DNA from: Kitasatospora cineracea
GTDB taxonomy: Bacteria; Actinomycetota; Actinomycetes; Streptomycetales; Streptomycetaceae
Reading direction: 5' to 3'
NCBI RefSeq assembly: GCF_003751605.1
Contig: NZ_RJVJ01000001.1
Location: forward strand, 4,588,001 to 4,652,000
Length of the DNA: 64,000 bases
Shown here: positions 51,429 through 59,832 of the stretch, one piece after another
Numbering within the stretch: position 1 is the stretch's first letter
How the letters are laid out: the number at the start of each line of letters is the position of its first letter
The notes under the pieces: model-generated
Databases searched by the model: none
Seen by the model: only the letters and a program-made list of their open reading frames with translations
What the model was told of the DNA's origin: nothing
Position numbers and translations under genes: made by a program

Positions 51429-53390
51429 GTGGTCGATTCCGCCCCCACGGACGGAGGGACGGCGCGGCAGCGACTGCGCGCCTGGCTGCTCGAGGGCCTG
51501 TCCGACATGGCCAAGCAGCACCCCGGGCCGCACGCCGAGGCCCCCGACCAGCAGCACGGCCAGCGCTGGTGGAAGGTGATGTGCCTGACCGGCCTGGACT
51601 ACTTCTCCACCCTCGGCTACCAGCCCGGCATCGCCGCGCTCGCGGCCGGCCTGCTCTCCCCGGTCGCCACCATCGTGCTGGTGCTGGTCACCCTGTTCGG
51701 CGCCCTGCCGGTCTACCGCCGGGTCGCCCAGGAGAGCCCGCACGGCGAGGGCTCGATCGCCATGCTGGAGCGGCTGCTGTCGTTCTGGAAGGGCAAGCTG
51801 TTCGTCCTCGCGCTGCTCGGCTTCGCCGCCACCGACTTCCTGATCACCATCACGCTGTCCGCCGCCGACGCCACCGCCCACCTGGTGGAGAACCCGCACC
51901 TGCGCAGCGCGCTGAGCGGCCACCAGGTGCTGATCACCCTGCTGCTGGTCGCCGCCCTCGGCGCGGTCTTCCTCAAGGGCTTCAGCGAGGCGATCGGCGT
52001 GGCGGTGGTCCTGGTCGCCGTCTACCTGGCGCTGAACGTGGTGGTGGTCGCCGTCGGCCTGTGGCACGTGGTCACCGCGCCGTCCCTGATCACCGACTGG
52101 ACGCACGCCCTCACCCTGGAGCACGGCAACCCGGTCGTCATGGTCGGCGTCGCCCTGGTGGTCTTCCCCAAGCTCGCCCTCGGCCTGTCCGGCTTCGAGA
52201 CCGGCGTCGCCGTCATGCCGCACATCGAGGGCGACCCGGACGACACCGAGCAGCGCCCCACCGGACGCATCCGCGGCGCCCGCAAGCTGCTCACCACCGC
52301 CGCCGTGATCATGAGCTGTTTCCTGATCACCACCAGCTTCATCACCACCCTGCTGATCCCCGCCGACGACTTCCAGCCCGGCGGCCCCGCCAACGGCCGC
52401 GCCCTGGCCTACCTCGCCCACCACTACCTCGGCGGCGCCTTCGGCTCGGTCTACGACCTGTCCACCATCGCCATCCTGTGGTTCGCCGGGGCCTCCGCGA
52501 TGGCCGGCCTGCTCAACCTGATGCCCCGCTACCTGCCCCGCTACGGCATGGCCCCGCACTGGGCCCGTGCGGTGCGCCCGATGGTGCTGGTGCTCACCGC
52601 GATCGCCTTCCTGGTCACCTGGCTGTTCGACGCCAACGTCGACAAGCAGGGCGGCGCGTACGCCACCGGCGTGCTGGTGCTGATCACCTCCGCGGCGATC
52701 GCCGTCACCATCGCCGCCCGCGCCGCCCGCCAGCGCGGCTGGACCGTCGGCTTCGCGGTGATCGCCGCGGTCTTCCTCTACACCACCGCCATCAACATCG
52801 CCGAACGCCCCGACGGCGTGAAGATCGGCGCCTGCTTCATCGCCGGCATCGTGCTGGTCTCGCTCGCCTCCCGGCTCGCCCGCGCCTTCGAACTGCGGGT
52901 CACCGACGTCCAGTTGGACGAGGTCGCGGAACGCTTCGTGCGCGACACCGCGCACCGCACGATCCGCTTCATCGCCAACGAGCCGGCCGGCCGCGACCTC
53001 GCCGAGTACCGCGACAAGGTGCACCAGATCCGCGCCGACAACGACATCCCGGTCGAGGACGACCTGGTCTTCGTCGAGGTCACCGTCCTCGACCCGTCCG
53101 ACTTCGAGGCCGAACTGCACGTGCGCGGCGAAGTCCTGCACGACCGCTACCGCGTCCTGACGCTGGAGCACTCCAGCATCCCGAACGCGCTCGCCGCGAT
53201 ACTGCTGCACGTGCGCGACACCACCGGCCAGCTCCCGCACATCTACTTCGAGTGGACCGAGGGCAGCCCGTTCGCCCAGTTCCTGCGCTTCTTCCTGTTC
53301 GGCCAGGGCGAGGTCGCCCCCGTCACCCGCGAGGTGCTCCGCGAGGCCGAGACCGACCGCTCCCGCCGCCCCCGCGTCCACGTCGGCTGA
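51429..53390 (+). CDS. APC-superfamily transporter with C-terminal cytoplasmic domain
   Basis: A 653-residue membrane transporter with about 12 helices, then ~150 cytoplasmic residues. The first helix break is DYFSTLGYQPGIAALAAGLL and later blocks include YRRVAQESPHGEGSIAML, LALGLSGFETGVAVMPHIEG and LWFAGASAMAGLLNLMPRYL. The shape (APC fold plus a soluble tail, EHSSIPNALAAILLHVRDTT) is reminiscent of amino-acid permeases and of KimA-type potassium importers. I cannot decide the substrate. GTG start behind ACAGGAG. Monocistronic. Confidence 0.85.
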   Translation: MVDSAPTDGGTARQRLRAWLLEGLSDMAKQHPGPHAEAPDQQHGQRWWKVMCLTGLDYFSTLGYQPGIAALAAGLLSPVATIVLVLVTLFGALPVYRRVAQESPHGEGSIAMLERLLSFWKGKLFVLALLGFAATDFLITITLSAADATAHLVENPHLRSALSGHQVLITLLLVAALGAVFLKGFSEAIGVAVVLVAVYLALNVVVVAVGLWHVVTAPSLITDWTHALTLEHGNPVVMVGVALVVFPKLALGLSGFETGVAVMPHIEGDPDDTEQRPTGRIRGARKLLTTAAVIMSCFLITTSFITTLLIPADDFQPGGPANGRALAYLAHHYLGGAFGSVYDLSTIAILWFAGASAMAGLLNLMPRYLPRYGMAPHWARAVRPMVLVLTAIAFLVTWLFDANVDKQGGAYATGVLVLITSAAIAVTIAARAARQRGWTVGFAVIAAVFLYTTAINIAERPDGVKIGACFIAGIVLVSLASRLARAFELRVTDVQLDEVAERFVRDTAHRTIRFIANEPAGRDLAEYRDKVHQIRADNDIPVEDDLVFVEVTVLDPSDFEAELHVRGEVLHDRYRVLTLEHSSIPNALAAILLHVRDTTGQLPHIYFEWTEGSPFAQFLRFFLFGQGEVAPVTREVLREAETDRSRRPRVHVG

Positions 53391-53414
53391 CCCAGGGCCC
53401 CGGGCGCCCGGGCG

Positions 53415-54371
53415 TCAGGACTGCTCCGGCGCCCAGGCCCCCACGCCGATCCGCCCGGTCGTCCCCAGGTCCAGCTCCGGCGTCACCATCACCGGTGCCG
53501 CGTCCGCCGTCGCCCGCACCCGCACGTACGGGGCGTTCACCGGCGCGCCCGAGAGGTCGGTGGTGTTGCGCCACACCAGCCCCGCGGACGCCTTCCCGCC
53601 CGGCGCGACGGTGAAGCGGCGCGGCGGCGCGTCCGCCCCCGTGCCCGTCGAGATCGCCGAACCGCCCTTCAGCACCTGCACCCCGGCCACCGGGGCGTGC
53701 GCCTCGTCGAGCAGTTCGGTCCGCGGGTACCCGTCCAGCACGACGTCCCGCGTTCCGCAGTTCTCCAGGTGCAGCCCCACCACCCGCAGCCCCATCGCCG
53801 CGTCGCCCCGGTCCGCGTACACCCGCACCCCGGACGCCGGACACGCACCGCCGGTCGACGGAGCCTCCGCGGTCGGCACGCTGCGCACCTTCAGCACCTT
53901 CACGTCCGGGGCGGGCCCCGAGGCCCTCGACGGGCGGGGGGAGGCCGACGAAGGCCAGGAGTCCGGGACGGTGCCCACCGGCAGGTCCGGCACGACCGGG
54001 TGTCCGGTCAGCGGGACCCGCCCCCGGACGGACGCCCCCGGCGCCACCGCCGTCTGCGTCCCGGTCGGGTCGGACGGCAGCAGGGTCCCGCTGCCCGACC
54101 AGCCGAACAGCACCGTCAGGTCGGCGGGCTCGGTGCCCTCGTTGGTCACCTCGTACTCCAGGCAGTCCGCGCTGACCGCGAGGATCCGCACCGAGTCCCG
54201 GGTCCACCCCGCGGGCCGCGCCGACGGCGCCGCCCCGCACGGGCCGGCCTCCGCCGACGCTGCCGCCGCCGTCGCCGTTCCCCCACTCGCCACGACGGAC
54301 CCGCACCCGGCGACCGCCCCGACCGCCGCAACCGCGACCACGACGCCCGCACCCACCCGAACCGCCCGCAT
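53415..54371 (-). CDS. DUF4232 lipoprotein
   Basis: A 318-residue surface lipoprotein with signal sequence (VGAGVVVAVAAVGAVA) and lipobox VAGC. The C-terminal DUF4232 domain has CPASGVRVYADRGDAAMGLR, VVGLHLENCGTRDVVLDGYP and the two conserved Cys. The N-terminal half has a second, related beta fold (VSADCLEYEVTNEGTEPADL). The ATG at 54371 (GGGAG nine bases before) is preferred over in-frame starts up to 54428. The role is unknown; the family is abundant in streptomycete envelopes. Confidence 0.85.
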   Translation of the reverse strand: MRAVRVGAGVVVAVAAVGAVAGCGSVVASGGTATAAAASAEAGPCGAAPSARPAGWTRDSVRILAVSADCLEYEVTNEGTEPADLTVLFGWSGSGTLLPSDPTGTQTAVAPGASVRGRVPLTGHPVVPDLPVGTVPDSWPSSASPRPSRASGPAPDVKVLKVRSVPTAEAPSTGGACPASGVRVYADRGDAAMGLRVVGLHLENCGTRDVVLDGYPRTELLDEAHAPVAGVQVLKGGSAISTGTGADAPPRRFTVAPGGKASAGLVWRNTTDLSGAPVNAPYVRVRATADAAPVMVTPELDLGTTGRIGVGAWAPEQS

Positions 54372-54491
54372 CCGCACCATCTCCCGAGTCGACCACGAAC
54401 CGTCCACCCGGGCTGTGACCCGCCTCACATCCCCTGCAACAGCCCTGCAACGACCGGCCGGTGACGGCCGGACACGGCACGGCCGGCCGGC

Positions 54492-55046
54492 TCAGAACGG
54501 CAACGAGCGCAGCCGGGCCGGGCCGCCCTCCGGCCAGCGCGCCCCCGGCACCAGACCGAGCCACATCGCCCCGAGCGCCACGGCCACCGGCCCCTCCGGC
54601 TGATCGGCCGTCACCGGGTCGGGCAGCGCCGTCCACCCGAGGTGCGCGTACAGCGGGGCCCGGTCGGGCAGGCAGAACAGCATCGCGTACTCCAGGCCGT
54701 CGGCCCGCGCCGCGTCCAGCGCCGCCCCGACGACGGCCCGCGCCAGCCCGTGCCCGCGCCAGTGCGGCGACACCAGCACCCCGCCGATCCCCGCCACCTC
54801 GAACCGCCGCCCGCCGACCTCGACCGGCGCCACCACGAACCCGGAGTGCGCCACCAGCCGCCCGTCCCGGTGCACCCCGAAGTGCCGGTCCTTCGGCCGC
54901 CAGACACCCCCCACCGACGCCACCTCGAACGGGTCCTCCGCCTCGCCCAACTCCTGGAGCGCCGGCCAGCCGCTCCACGCCGCCGCCGCCAACTCCGCCG
55001 CCGCGGTGAACCCCTGCGATTCCGTCAACTCCGTCGACTCCGTCAT
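54492..55046 (-). CDS. GNAT-family acetyltransferase, AAC(2')-like
   Basis: A 184-residue acetyltransferase: HRDGRLVAHSGFVVAPVEVG, the acetyl-CoA loop block IGGVLVSPHWRGHGLARAVV (RGHGLA), and ADGLEYAMLFCLPDRAPLYA then HLGWTAL. The order resembles AAC(2')-I type and enhanced-survival GNATs, but resistance activity cannot be inferred. The ATG at 55046 has GGGAGCGGGA before it. Confidence 0.85.
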   Translation of the reverse strand: MTESTELTESQGFTAAAELAAAAWSGWPALQELGEAEDPFEVASVGGVWRPKDRHFGVHRDGRLVAHSGFVVAPVEVGGRRFEVAGIGGVLVSPHWRGHGLARAVVGAALDAARADGLEYAMLFCLPDRAPLYAHLGWTALPDPVTADQPEGPVAVALGAMWLGLVPGARWPEGGPARLRSLPF

Positions 55047-55107
55047 CGTCCCGCTCCCGTATTCCGTTCCGTGGCCCAGCGGCGCTGCCCGCCCCGCGTC
55101 CCGCGGG

Positions 55108-56475
55108 TCAGGCACAGGCGCCGCAGCAGGCGAGGCACTCGCAGGCGCCGCCGCACGCGCCGCAGCACTCGGTGTCCGTCGAGGAGCAGTTGCGGTCGCA
55201 GAAGCTGTCGCGGCGCTCCCGGGTGAACGGGTGGTCGTGCGTGCAGCACAGCAACTGGCACGTGCAGGCCATGGTCAGCCAGGCCGCACAGCCGAGGACC
55301 GGCCCGCGCGGCTTCTTCTTCGGCTGCCCACCCTCCGCCGGCTGCTGCGGCCCCCCGGGACCACCCGGCCCGCCCGACCCGCCGTAGCCCCCCGGACCGC
55401 CGTGGCCCCCCGGACCGTCCTGGCCGCCGGCCCCGCCCGGAGCGCCCGGGACGCCGTAGCCCTCCGCCGGGCCGAAGCTGCCGGAAGCGCCGTGGCCCAG
55501 GACCCGGGGAGGCTGCCGGCGGCCCCCGGAATCCGGCGCCGAGGCCCGCGGATCGCCCCCGGCACCCGTGCTCGCACTCGCACTCGCACTCGCGTCGGTG
55601 TCGGCGCAGGCGTGGTGATGGTGCCGGTGCCCGAAGACCCGGTCGACGGCCTCGCTCGTCTCGTGCGCGAGCAGCCGGTGGACCAGGGCCCGGTCGGTGA
55701 ACTCGACCTCGTTCAGGGCGAGTCGGATGCCGTGCACGGCGTCCCGGCACAGCCGTTCGGCCTCGGCCTGGGTGGTGCCGGTGACGGTGAGCGGGTTCCA
55801 CGCCCCGCGCGTCTCGTCCTCCGCCCGGTCCTCGGCGGCGTCCAGCAGGTGCGCCAGGCGCCCGAACAGCCGTCCGGCCTCGGCGAGCGCCTCCGCATTG
55901 CCGGGACGGCCCGCCAGCACGGCGGTGTGGGCGAACGCCGCCGCCGTGGCCTCCTCCGTCGGCGCCGTCGCCAGCAGCAGCGACCCGCCCGCGCTCACCG
56001 CGGACTCGGCGGCCTCCTGCCGTCCGGCCGCCGCCAGCAGCACACCCGTGTCGAAACCCACCGCGGCCGCACTGCCGGCGCTCTGCCGGTCCCAGCGCCG
56101 GGTGACCCGCCGCGCCCCGGCCGCGACCGAACGCCGGGCGAAGACACCGTCCCCGTCCACCACGTGGTCACGCATCTTCACCGACGCCAGCGCCAACGAC
56201 ACCGCCGCCGCCAACCTGGCCCCCTCACCCCGCGCCACCGCAGCCGTCCGCATCCCCCGCAACGGACACGGCCCAGCCGTCCGCCGCTCCCCGGACCCCG
56301 AGGACTGCGCCTCCACCAGAACGGAGATCACCAGCCCGTCGTAGTTGGTCGCCGTCCGCGCCAACTGCCCGTGATCGTCGCGCAACGCCAGACACAACCC
56401 GCACAGGTGCGCCATCCACGACGCGTGCAACCCCTCCGACAGCCGATGCCGACACGGCCTGATGATTCCGAACAC
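55108..56475 (-). CDS. DUF5685 protein with Gly-rich linker and Cys-rich tail
   Basis: A 455-residue protein. The N-terminal ~290 residues are helical DUF5685: MFGIIRPCRHRLSEGLHASW, HLCGLCLALRDDHGQLARTA, and many Ala/Leu helices, with a late HRHHHHAC run. Then comes a Gly/Pro linker (GGHGGPGGYGGSGGPGGPGG). The C-terminal ~70 residues contain about 17 Cys (CAAWLTMACTCQLLCCTHDH; CDRNCSSTDTECCGACGGAC). The His and Cys clusters suggest metal binding. Some members are labelled 'regulator' without evidence. Function unknown. Confidence 0.8.
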   Translation of the reverse strand: MFGIIRPCRHRLSEGLHASWMAHLCGLCLALRDDHGQLARTATNYDGLVISVLVEAQSSGSGERRTAGPCPLRGMRTAAVARGEGARLAAAVSLALASVKMRDHVVDGDGVFARRSVAAGARRVTRRWDRQSAGSAAAVGFDTGVLLAAAGRQEAAESAVSAGGSLLLATAPTEEATAAAFAHTAVLAGRPGNAEALAEAGRLFGRLAHLLDAAEDRAEDETRGAWNPLTVTGTTQAEAERLCRDAVHGIRLALNEVEFTDRALVHRLLAHETSEAVDRVFGHRHHHHACADTDASASASASTGAGGDPRASAPDSGGRRQPPRVLGHGASGSFGPAEGYGVPGAPGGAGGQDGPGGHGGPGGYGGSGGPGGPGGPQQPAEGGQPKKKPRGPVLGCAAWLTMACTCQLLCCTHDHPFTRERRDSFCDRNCSSTDTECCGACGGACECLACCGACA

Positions 56476-56589
56476 GCCCCGCCCCTTCCCCCGTCCAACC
56501 CTGCCGATCGGCCGTCATCCTAATGACGTCAGGTCCGGGCCGGAGGATCCCCGCTTCCCCGAATTCGGCTTCACCGGGCCGCTGGTGGG

Positions 56590-57048
56590 TCAGGGGGTGG
56601 CGGTGCCGTTCGGGCCGCCGGTGTGCAGGGGGCCGGTGGGGGAGGAGAGTTGCCAGGGGTGGGGCGGGCCGCCGGGGGCCGGGTCGGGGGCGACGGCGAG
56701 GAGGTGGCCGGTGTCGAAGGTGAGTTCGAGACCGCCCGCGGGGGTGACCGTCGCGGTGGTGATGACGGCGTCGGCGAGGTGGCGGAGGGTGCCGGAGGGG
56801 GGCAGGCCGAGGGCGGGGTAGAAGTGTTCGACCTCGGTGCCGTGCCGCAGCCGGAAGTCGTTCCGGACGGTCAGCAGCAGTCCGTCGTCCAGGCGCAGCA
56901 GCAGCCGGTCGCCGCCGTCGAGCGCCCGCACCGTACGGCCGTCCAGTTCGGACCCGAGCGACTGTCCCACCCCGCACCTCCCGATCTTCCCGAAACGGGC
57001 CGGGCCGCGCCCCGCACCGGCGGGCACCGTCCCGACCTGCTCATTCAT
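56590..57048 (-). CDS. DUF6188-like small protein
   Basis: A 152-residue protein whose core matches the DUF6188 pattern: LGSELDGRTVRALDGGDRLL, LDDGLLLTVRNDFRLRHGTE, VEHFYPALGLPPSGTLRHLA and LELTFDTGHLLAVAPDPAPG then GGPPHPWQL. The beta-rich repeat suggests a small barrel. A GTG inside (GTG-GGA-CAG-TCG, near 56970) is an alternative start that would begin at the conserved part. Function unknown. Confidence 0.7.
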   Translation of the reverse strand: MNEQVGTVPAGAGRGPARFGKIGRCGVGQSLGSELDGRTVRALDGGDRLLLRLDDGLLLTVRNDFRLRHGTEVEHFYPALGLPPSGTLRHLADAVITTATVTPAGGLELTFDTGHLLAVAPDPAPGGPPHPWQLSSPTGPLHTGGPNGTATP

Positions 57049-57107
57049 ACCCGGCCGGGGCCCCGGTATCCGCCGCGAACCGCCGAGGGGAACCGGGCCC
57101 GGGGTGT

Positions 57108-58184
57108 TCAGGCAGTGGTGGCCGGGGGCGCGCCGTCCACCAGTTCGGCCGGCCCGGCGGTCGGTGGCAGGGCGCGGACGGCCAGGCAGGCGGCCAGGCG
57201 CCGGGCCCGGGGCGGGGTGAGCACCCGGGCGGCCTCGGCGGGGGTGAACAGCCGCCACTCGGCGATCTCCTCCTCCTGGACGCGGACGTCCGCGAGCAGT
57301 TCGGGGCCCGCCGTCCCGCCGTCGTAGACCAGCGACAGGTGCGGCAGGTCGTCCCACGGGTGGCCGCCCACCCAGTCGACGGCCAGCAGCCGTCCGGGTT
57401 CGCGCCGCCAGCCCAGCTCCTCCAGCGCCTCCCGCCGGGCGGCCGCCCGGGGCAGCTCCCGGTCGGCCTCGACGGACCCGCCGGGCAGCACCCACGGCGA
57501 CTCGTCCCGCCACGGCGTCAGGCGCACCAGCAGCACCCGCCCGTCCGGGGCGGTGAACAGCATCCGGGCCTTGGCCCGGACCCGCGGGCGGGTCGCGTAG
57601 TACGTCTGCTTGTCCATCGGCGGGGGCGGCGCGGCGAGCCCGGCGCCCGGCGGCAGCAGGCCCTCCAGCGCGGCCGCGCCGAGGTACGCGGGGGCCGGGC
57701 GCGGCGGCAGGTGCAGGGTGGAGTGGCCGACCGGCAGACCGTCGGCGAGCTCCAGCGGCGCGGCCGCGCGCGGGGCCAGCACGCAGGCGCCCATCCGGCG
57801 CGACAGCAGCGGCGGGACGGCGGACAGCAGCAGGTCGGGCGGCAGGTGGACGATCGCGTCCAGCTCGGCGGCCTCCAGCCGGACGGCCGCGGCCTGCTCC
57901 GGGGTCAGCGGGTCGGCCCAGTACAGGAACGCGGCGATCGGCGGCCGGTCGTGGTCCCGCGACCAGTCCAGGCAGGCGAGTTCGCGCAGCACGGGCGTGA
58001 CGCCCAGCTCCTCGCGGATCTCCCGGACGGCGGTGTGCCGGGGCGACGGGTCGGCGGGCTCCCAGCCGCCGCCGGGCACCGCGATGGGGTGCTTGGCCCG
58101 GTAGGAGGTCCGCACCACCAGCACCCGGCCGTCCCGGTCGGGGAACAGCACCCCCGCCGCCGCCATGATCTCCCGTCCGCTCAC
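57108..58184 (-). CDS. Double NUDIX-domain protein
   Basis: A 358-residue protein with two NUDIX hydrolase domains. Box 1: VPGGGWEPADPSPRHTAVRE followed by IREELG (residues ~36-62). Box 2: LPGGSVEADRELPRAAARRE followed by ALEELG (about 227-253). Both retain the acidic REUxEExGU core or a close variant (the second has RREALEELG). NUDIX enzymes cleave nucleoside diphosphates linked to another moiety. GTG start at 58184. The substrate cannot be predicted; tandem NUDIX fusions are uncommon. Confidence 0.85.
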   Translation of the reverse strand: MSGREIMAAAGVLFPDRDGRVLVVRTSYRAKHPIAVPGGGWEPADPSPRHTAVREIREELGVTPVLRELACLDWSRDHDRPPIAAFLYWADPLTPEQAAAVRLEAAELDAIVHLPPDLLLSAVPPLLSRRMGACVLAPRAAAPLELADGLPVGHSTLHLPPRPAPAYLGAAALEGLLPPGAGLAAPPPPMDKQTYYATRPRVRAKARMLFTAPDGRVLLVRLTPWRDESPWVLPGGSVEADRELPRAAARREALEELGWRREPGRLLAVDWVGGHPWDDLPHLSLVYDGGTAGPELLADVRVQEEEIAEWRLFTPAEAARVLTPPRARRLAACLAVRALPPTAGPAELVDGAPPATTA

Positions 58185-58258
58185 CGCAACCCCCTCGCTC
58201 CTGTCCGGCCGTCCCCGGTCAGCATGCCCCGTGCCGCCCCCGCCGCGCCGGAACGGTT

Positions 58259-58301
58259 GCGAGCCCGTGACGGACCGACAACTCGGTCGTCACGGGCTCG
58301 C
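58259..58301 (-). terminator. Strong terminator downstream of the DUF1508 gene
   Basis: GCGAGCCCGTGACG (58259-58272) pairs with 58288-58301, and the stem continues as ACCGA/TCGGT after a one-base bulge: about 19 bp of stem with a 4-nt loop. It lies 54 bp past the stop of the small gene ending at 58355. Confidence 0.9.
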
Positions 58302-58354
58302 GGTCCCGGCCCGCCGCGGTCCACCCCACGGTCCCGGCCGGTGCGGCTCCGTGG

Positions 58355-58543
58355 TCAGGCGTGGGCCGGCGTCTCCAGCAGCTGCGCGTACGGCGCCAGC
58401 TTGCGGATCGACTCGATGCTCTTCAGGCACTGCTCGCGGGACTCCTCCGGCTCGCCGGTCACCACGACCGAACCGTTGCTCGCCTTGAGGCGGAAGCGGT
58501 GGTTGCCCGACTCGTCCACGTACAGCTCGAACTTCCCAGCCAT
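58355..58543 (-). CDS. DUF1508 (YegP-like) protein
   Basis: A 62-residue protein: MAGKFELYVDESGNHRFRLK, ASNGSVVVTGEPEESREQCL, then KSIESIRKLAP. This is one copy of the DUF1508/UPF0339 beta-beta-alpha unit (E. coli YegP has two). The ATG at 58543 lies nine bases after AGAGGTG. Function unknown; often a stress-related small protein. Confidence 0.9.
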   Translation of the reverse strand: MAGKFELYVDESGNHRFRLKASNGSVVVTGEPEESREQCLKSIESIRKLAPYAQLLETPAHA

Positions 58544-58842
58544 GGAAATGCACACCTCTCGCTCGGATGACCCCCGGCAGCCAACGTAGGGTCAACTCCC
58601 TCTCCCCGCCTCCCGGCTGTGCCAATCGAGTACCCGGCCGGACCCGCGGCGGGACCGCCGGCGGTGCGGGCGGTGCGGGCGGGCCCCGGTCGGTCCCGGG
58701 CCTTAGCGGCGGCGGGGCCGCCTGTCAGTCCGGATGGTTCCGGATTCCGGGCCGCACGGCGGGTGGCTAGCGTCCCAAGCGCTCGGTTCCCGGGCGGTCC
58801 GGGTCCGAACGGGCCGCCGCCACGTGCTCCCAGGAGGCCGCA
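58544..58842. other. Divergent promoter region before the secreted-hydrolase operon
   Basis: No gene. TAGCGT near 58769 is a good -10 for the plus-strand operon. GGAGG precedes the TTG start at 58843. Confidence 0.5.
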
Positions 58843-59832
58843 TTGACCGCGAACCACCCCACTCGTAGGAGTCTGCTCAAGTCGGCCGGCGGGCTCGGTG
58901 CCGCGCTGGCGCTGGGCACCGCGGGCTCGTTGGCGTCGGCGGGGTCCGCGGCGGCGGCCGGCGACGGGTTCGGCCTGAGCATCGTGGAGCGCAACGAGGG
59001 CGACCCGCGGATGTGGTACTACCGCTTCCGGACCTCGGCGATCGGCTGGAACCCCGGCGTGAACGTGCTGCTGCCGGACGACTACCACTGGAGCGGCCGC
59101 ACCTACCCGGTGCTGTACCTGTTCCACGGCGGCGGCACCGACCAGGACTTCATCACCTTCGACCGGCTGGGCATCCGGGACTGGACCGCCGGCAAGCCGG
59201 TCATCGTGGTGATGCCGGACGGCGGCCACGCCGGCTGGTACTCCAACCCGGTCAGCTCCAACGTGGGCCCGCGGAACTGGGAGGAGTTCCACATCAACCA
59301 GCTGCTGCCGTGGGTCGAGGCCAACTTCCGCACCTTCGCCGAGTACGACGGCCGCGCGGTGTCCGGGTTCTCGATGGGCGGCTTCGGCGCGCTCAAGTAC
59401 GCCGCCAAGTACTACGGGCACTTCGCCTCGGTCAGCGCCCACTCGGGCCCGGCCAGCCTGCGCCGCGACGGCGGCCTGGTCGCGCACTGGGCGAACGCCT
59501 CGTCCGCCGCCCTCGACCTGAACGGCGGCACGATCTACGGCGCGCCGCTCTGGGACGAGGCGCGGGTGAGTGCCGACAACCCGGTGCAGCGGATCGAGAG
59601 CTACCGCAACAAGCGGGTCTTCCTGGTGGCGGGCACCAGCCCCGACCCGGTGGACTGGTTCAGCAGCGTCAACGAGCCGCAGGTGCTGGCCGGGCAGCGC
59701 GAGTTCCGCTCCCTGCTCGACCAGGCCGGCATCCCGCACGACTCGCACGAGGTGCCCGGCGGCCACTGGGTCCGGCCCGACCTGATGCAGCTCGACCTCG
59801 ACGGCATCATCGACCGGCTGCGCAAGGCGTGA
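58843..59832 (+). CDS. Tat-exported esterase (antigen 85/feruloyl-esterase-like)
   Basis: A 329-residue exported alpha/beta hydrolase beginning at TTG with GGAGG nearby. The twin-arginine signal is TRRSLLKSAGGLGAALALG. The mature enzyme has YPVLYLFHGGGTDQDFITFD, VIVVMPDGGHAGWYSNPV, the nucleophile elbow VSGFSMGGFGALKYAAKYYG, an Asp (SPDPVDWFSS) and a His (VPGGHWVRP). The esterase D/antigen 85 group acts on acyl-glycan or ester substrates outside the cell. Its stop overlaps the GTG of the next gene (GTGA): first gene of the operon. Confidence 0.88.
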   Translation: MTANHPTRRSLLKSAGGLGAALALGTAGSLASAGSAAAAGDGFGLSIVERNEGDPRMWYYRFRTSAIGWNPGVNVLLPDDYHWSGRTYPVLYLFHGGGTDQDFITFDRLGIRDWTAGKPVIVVMPDGGHAGWYSNPVSSNVGPRNWEEFHINQLLPWVEANFRTFAEYDGRAVSGFSMGGFGALKYAAKYYGHFASVSAHSGPASLRRDGGLVAHWANASSAALDLNGGTIYGAPLWDEARVSADNPVQRIESYRNKRVFLVAGTSPDPVDWFSSVNEPQVLAGQREFRSLLDQAGIPHDSHEVPGGHWVRPDLMQLDLDGIIDRLRKA

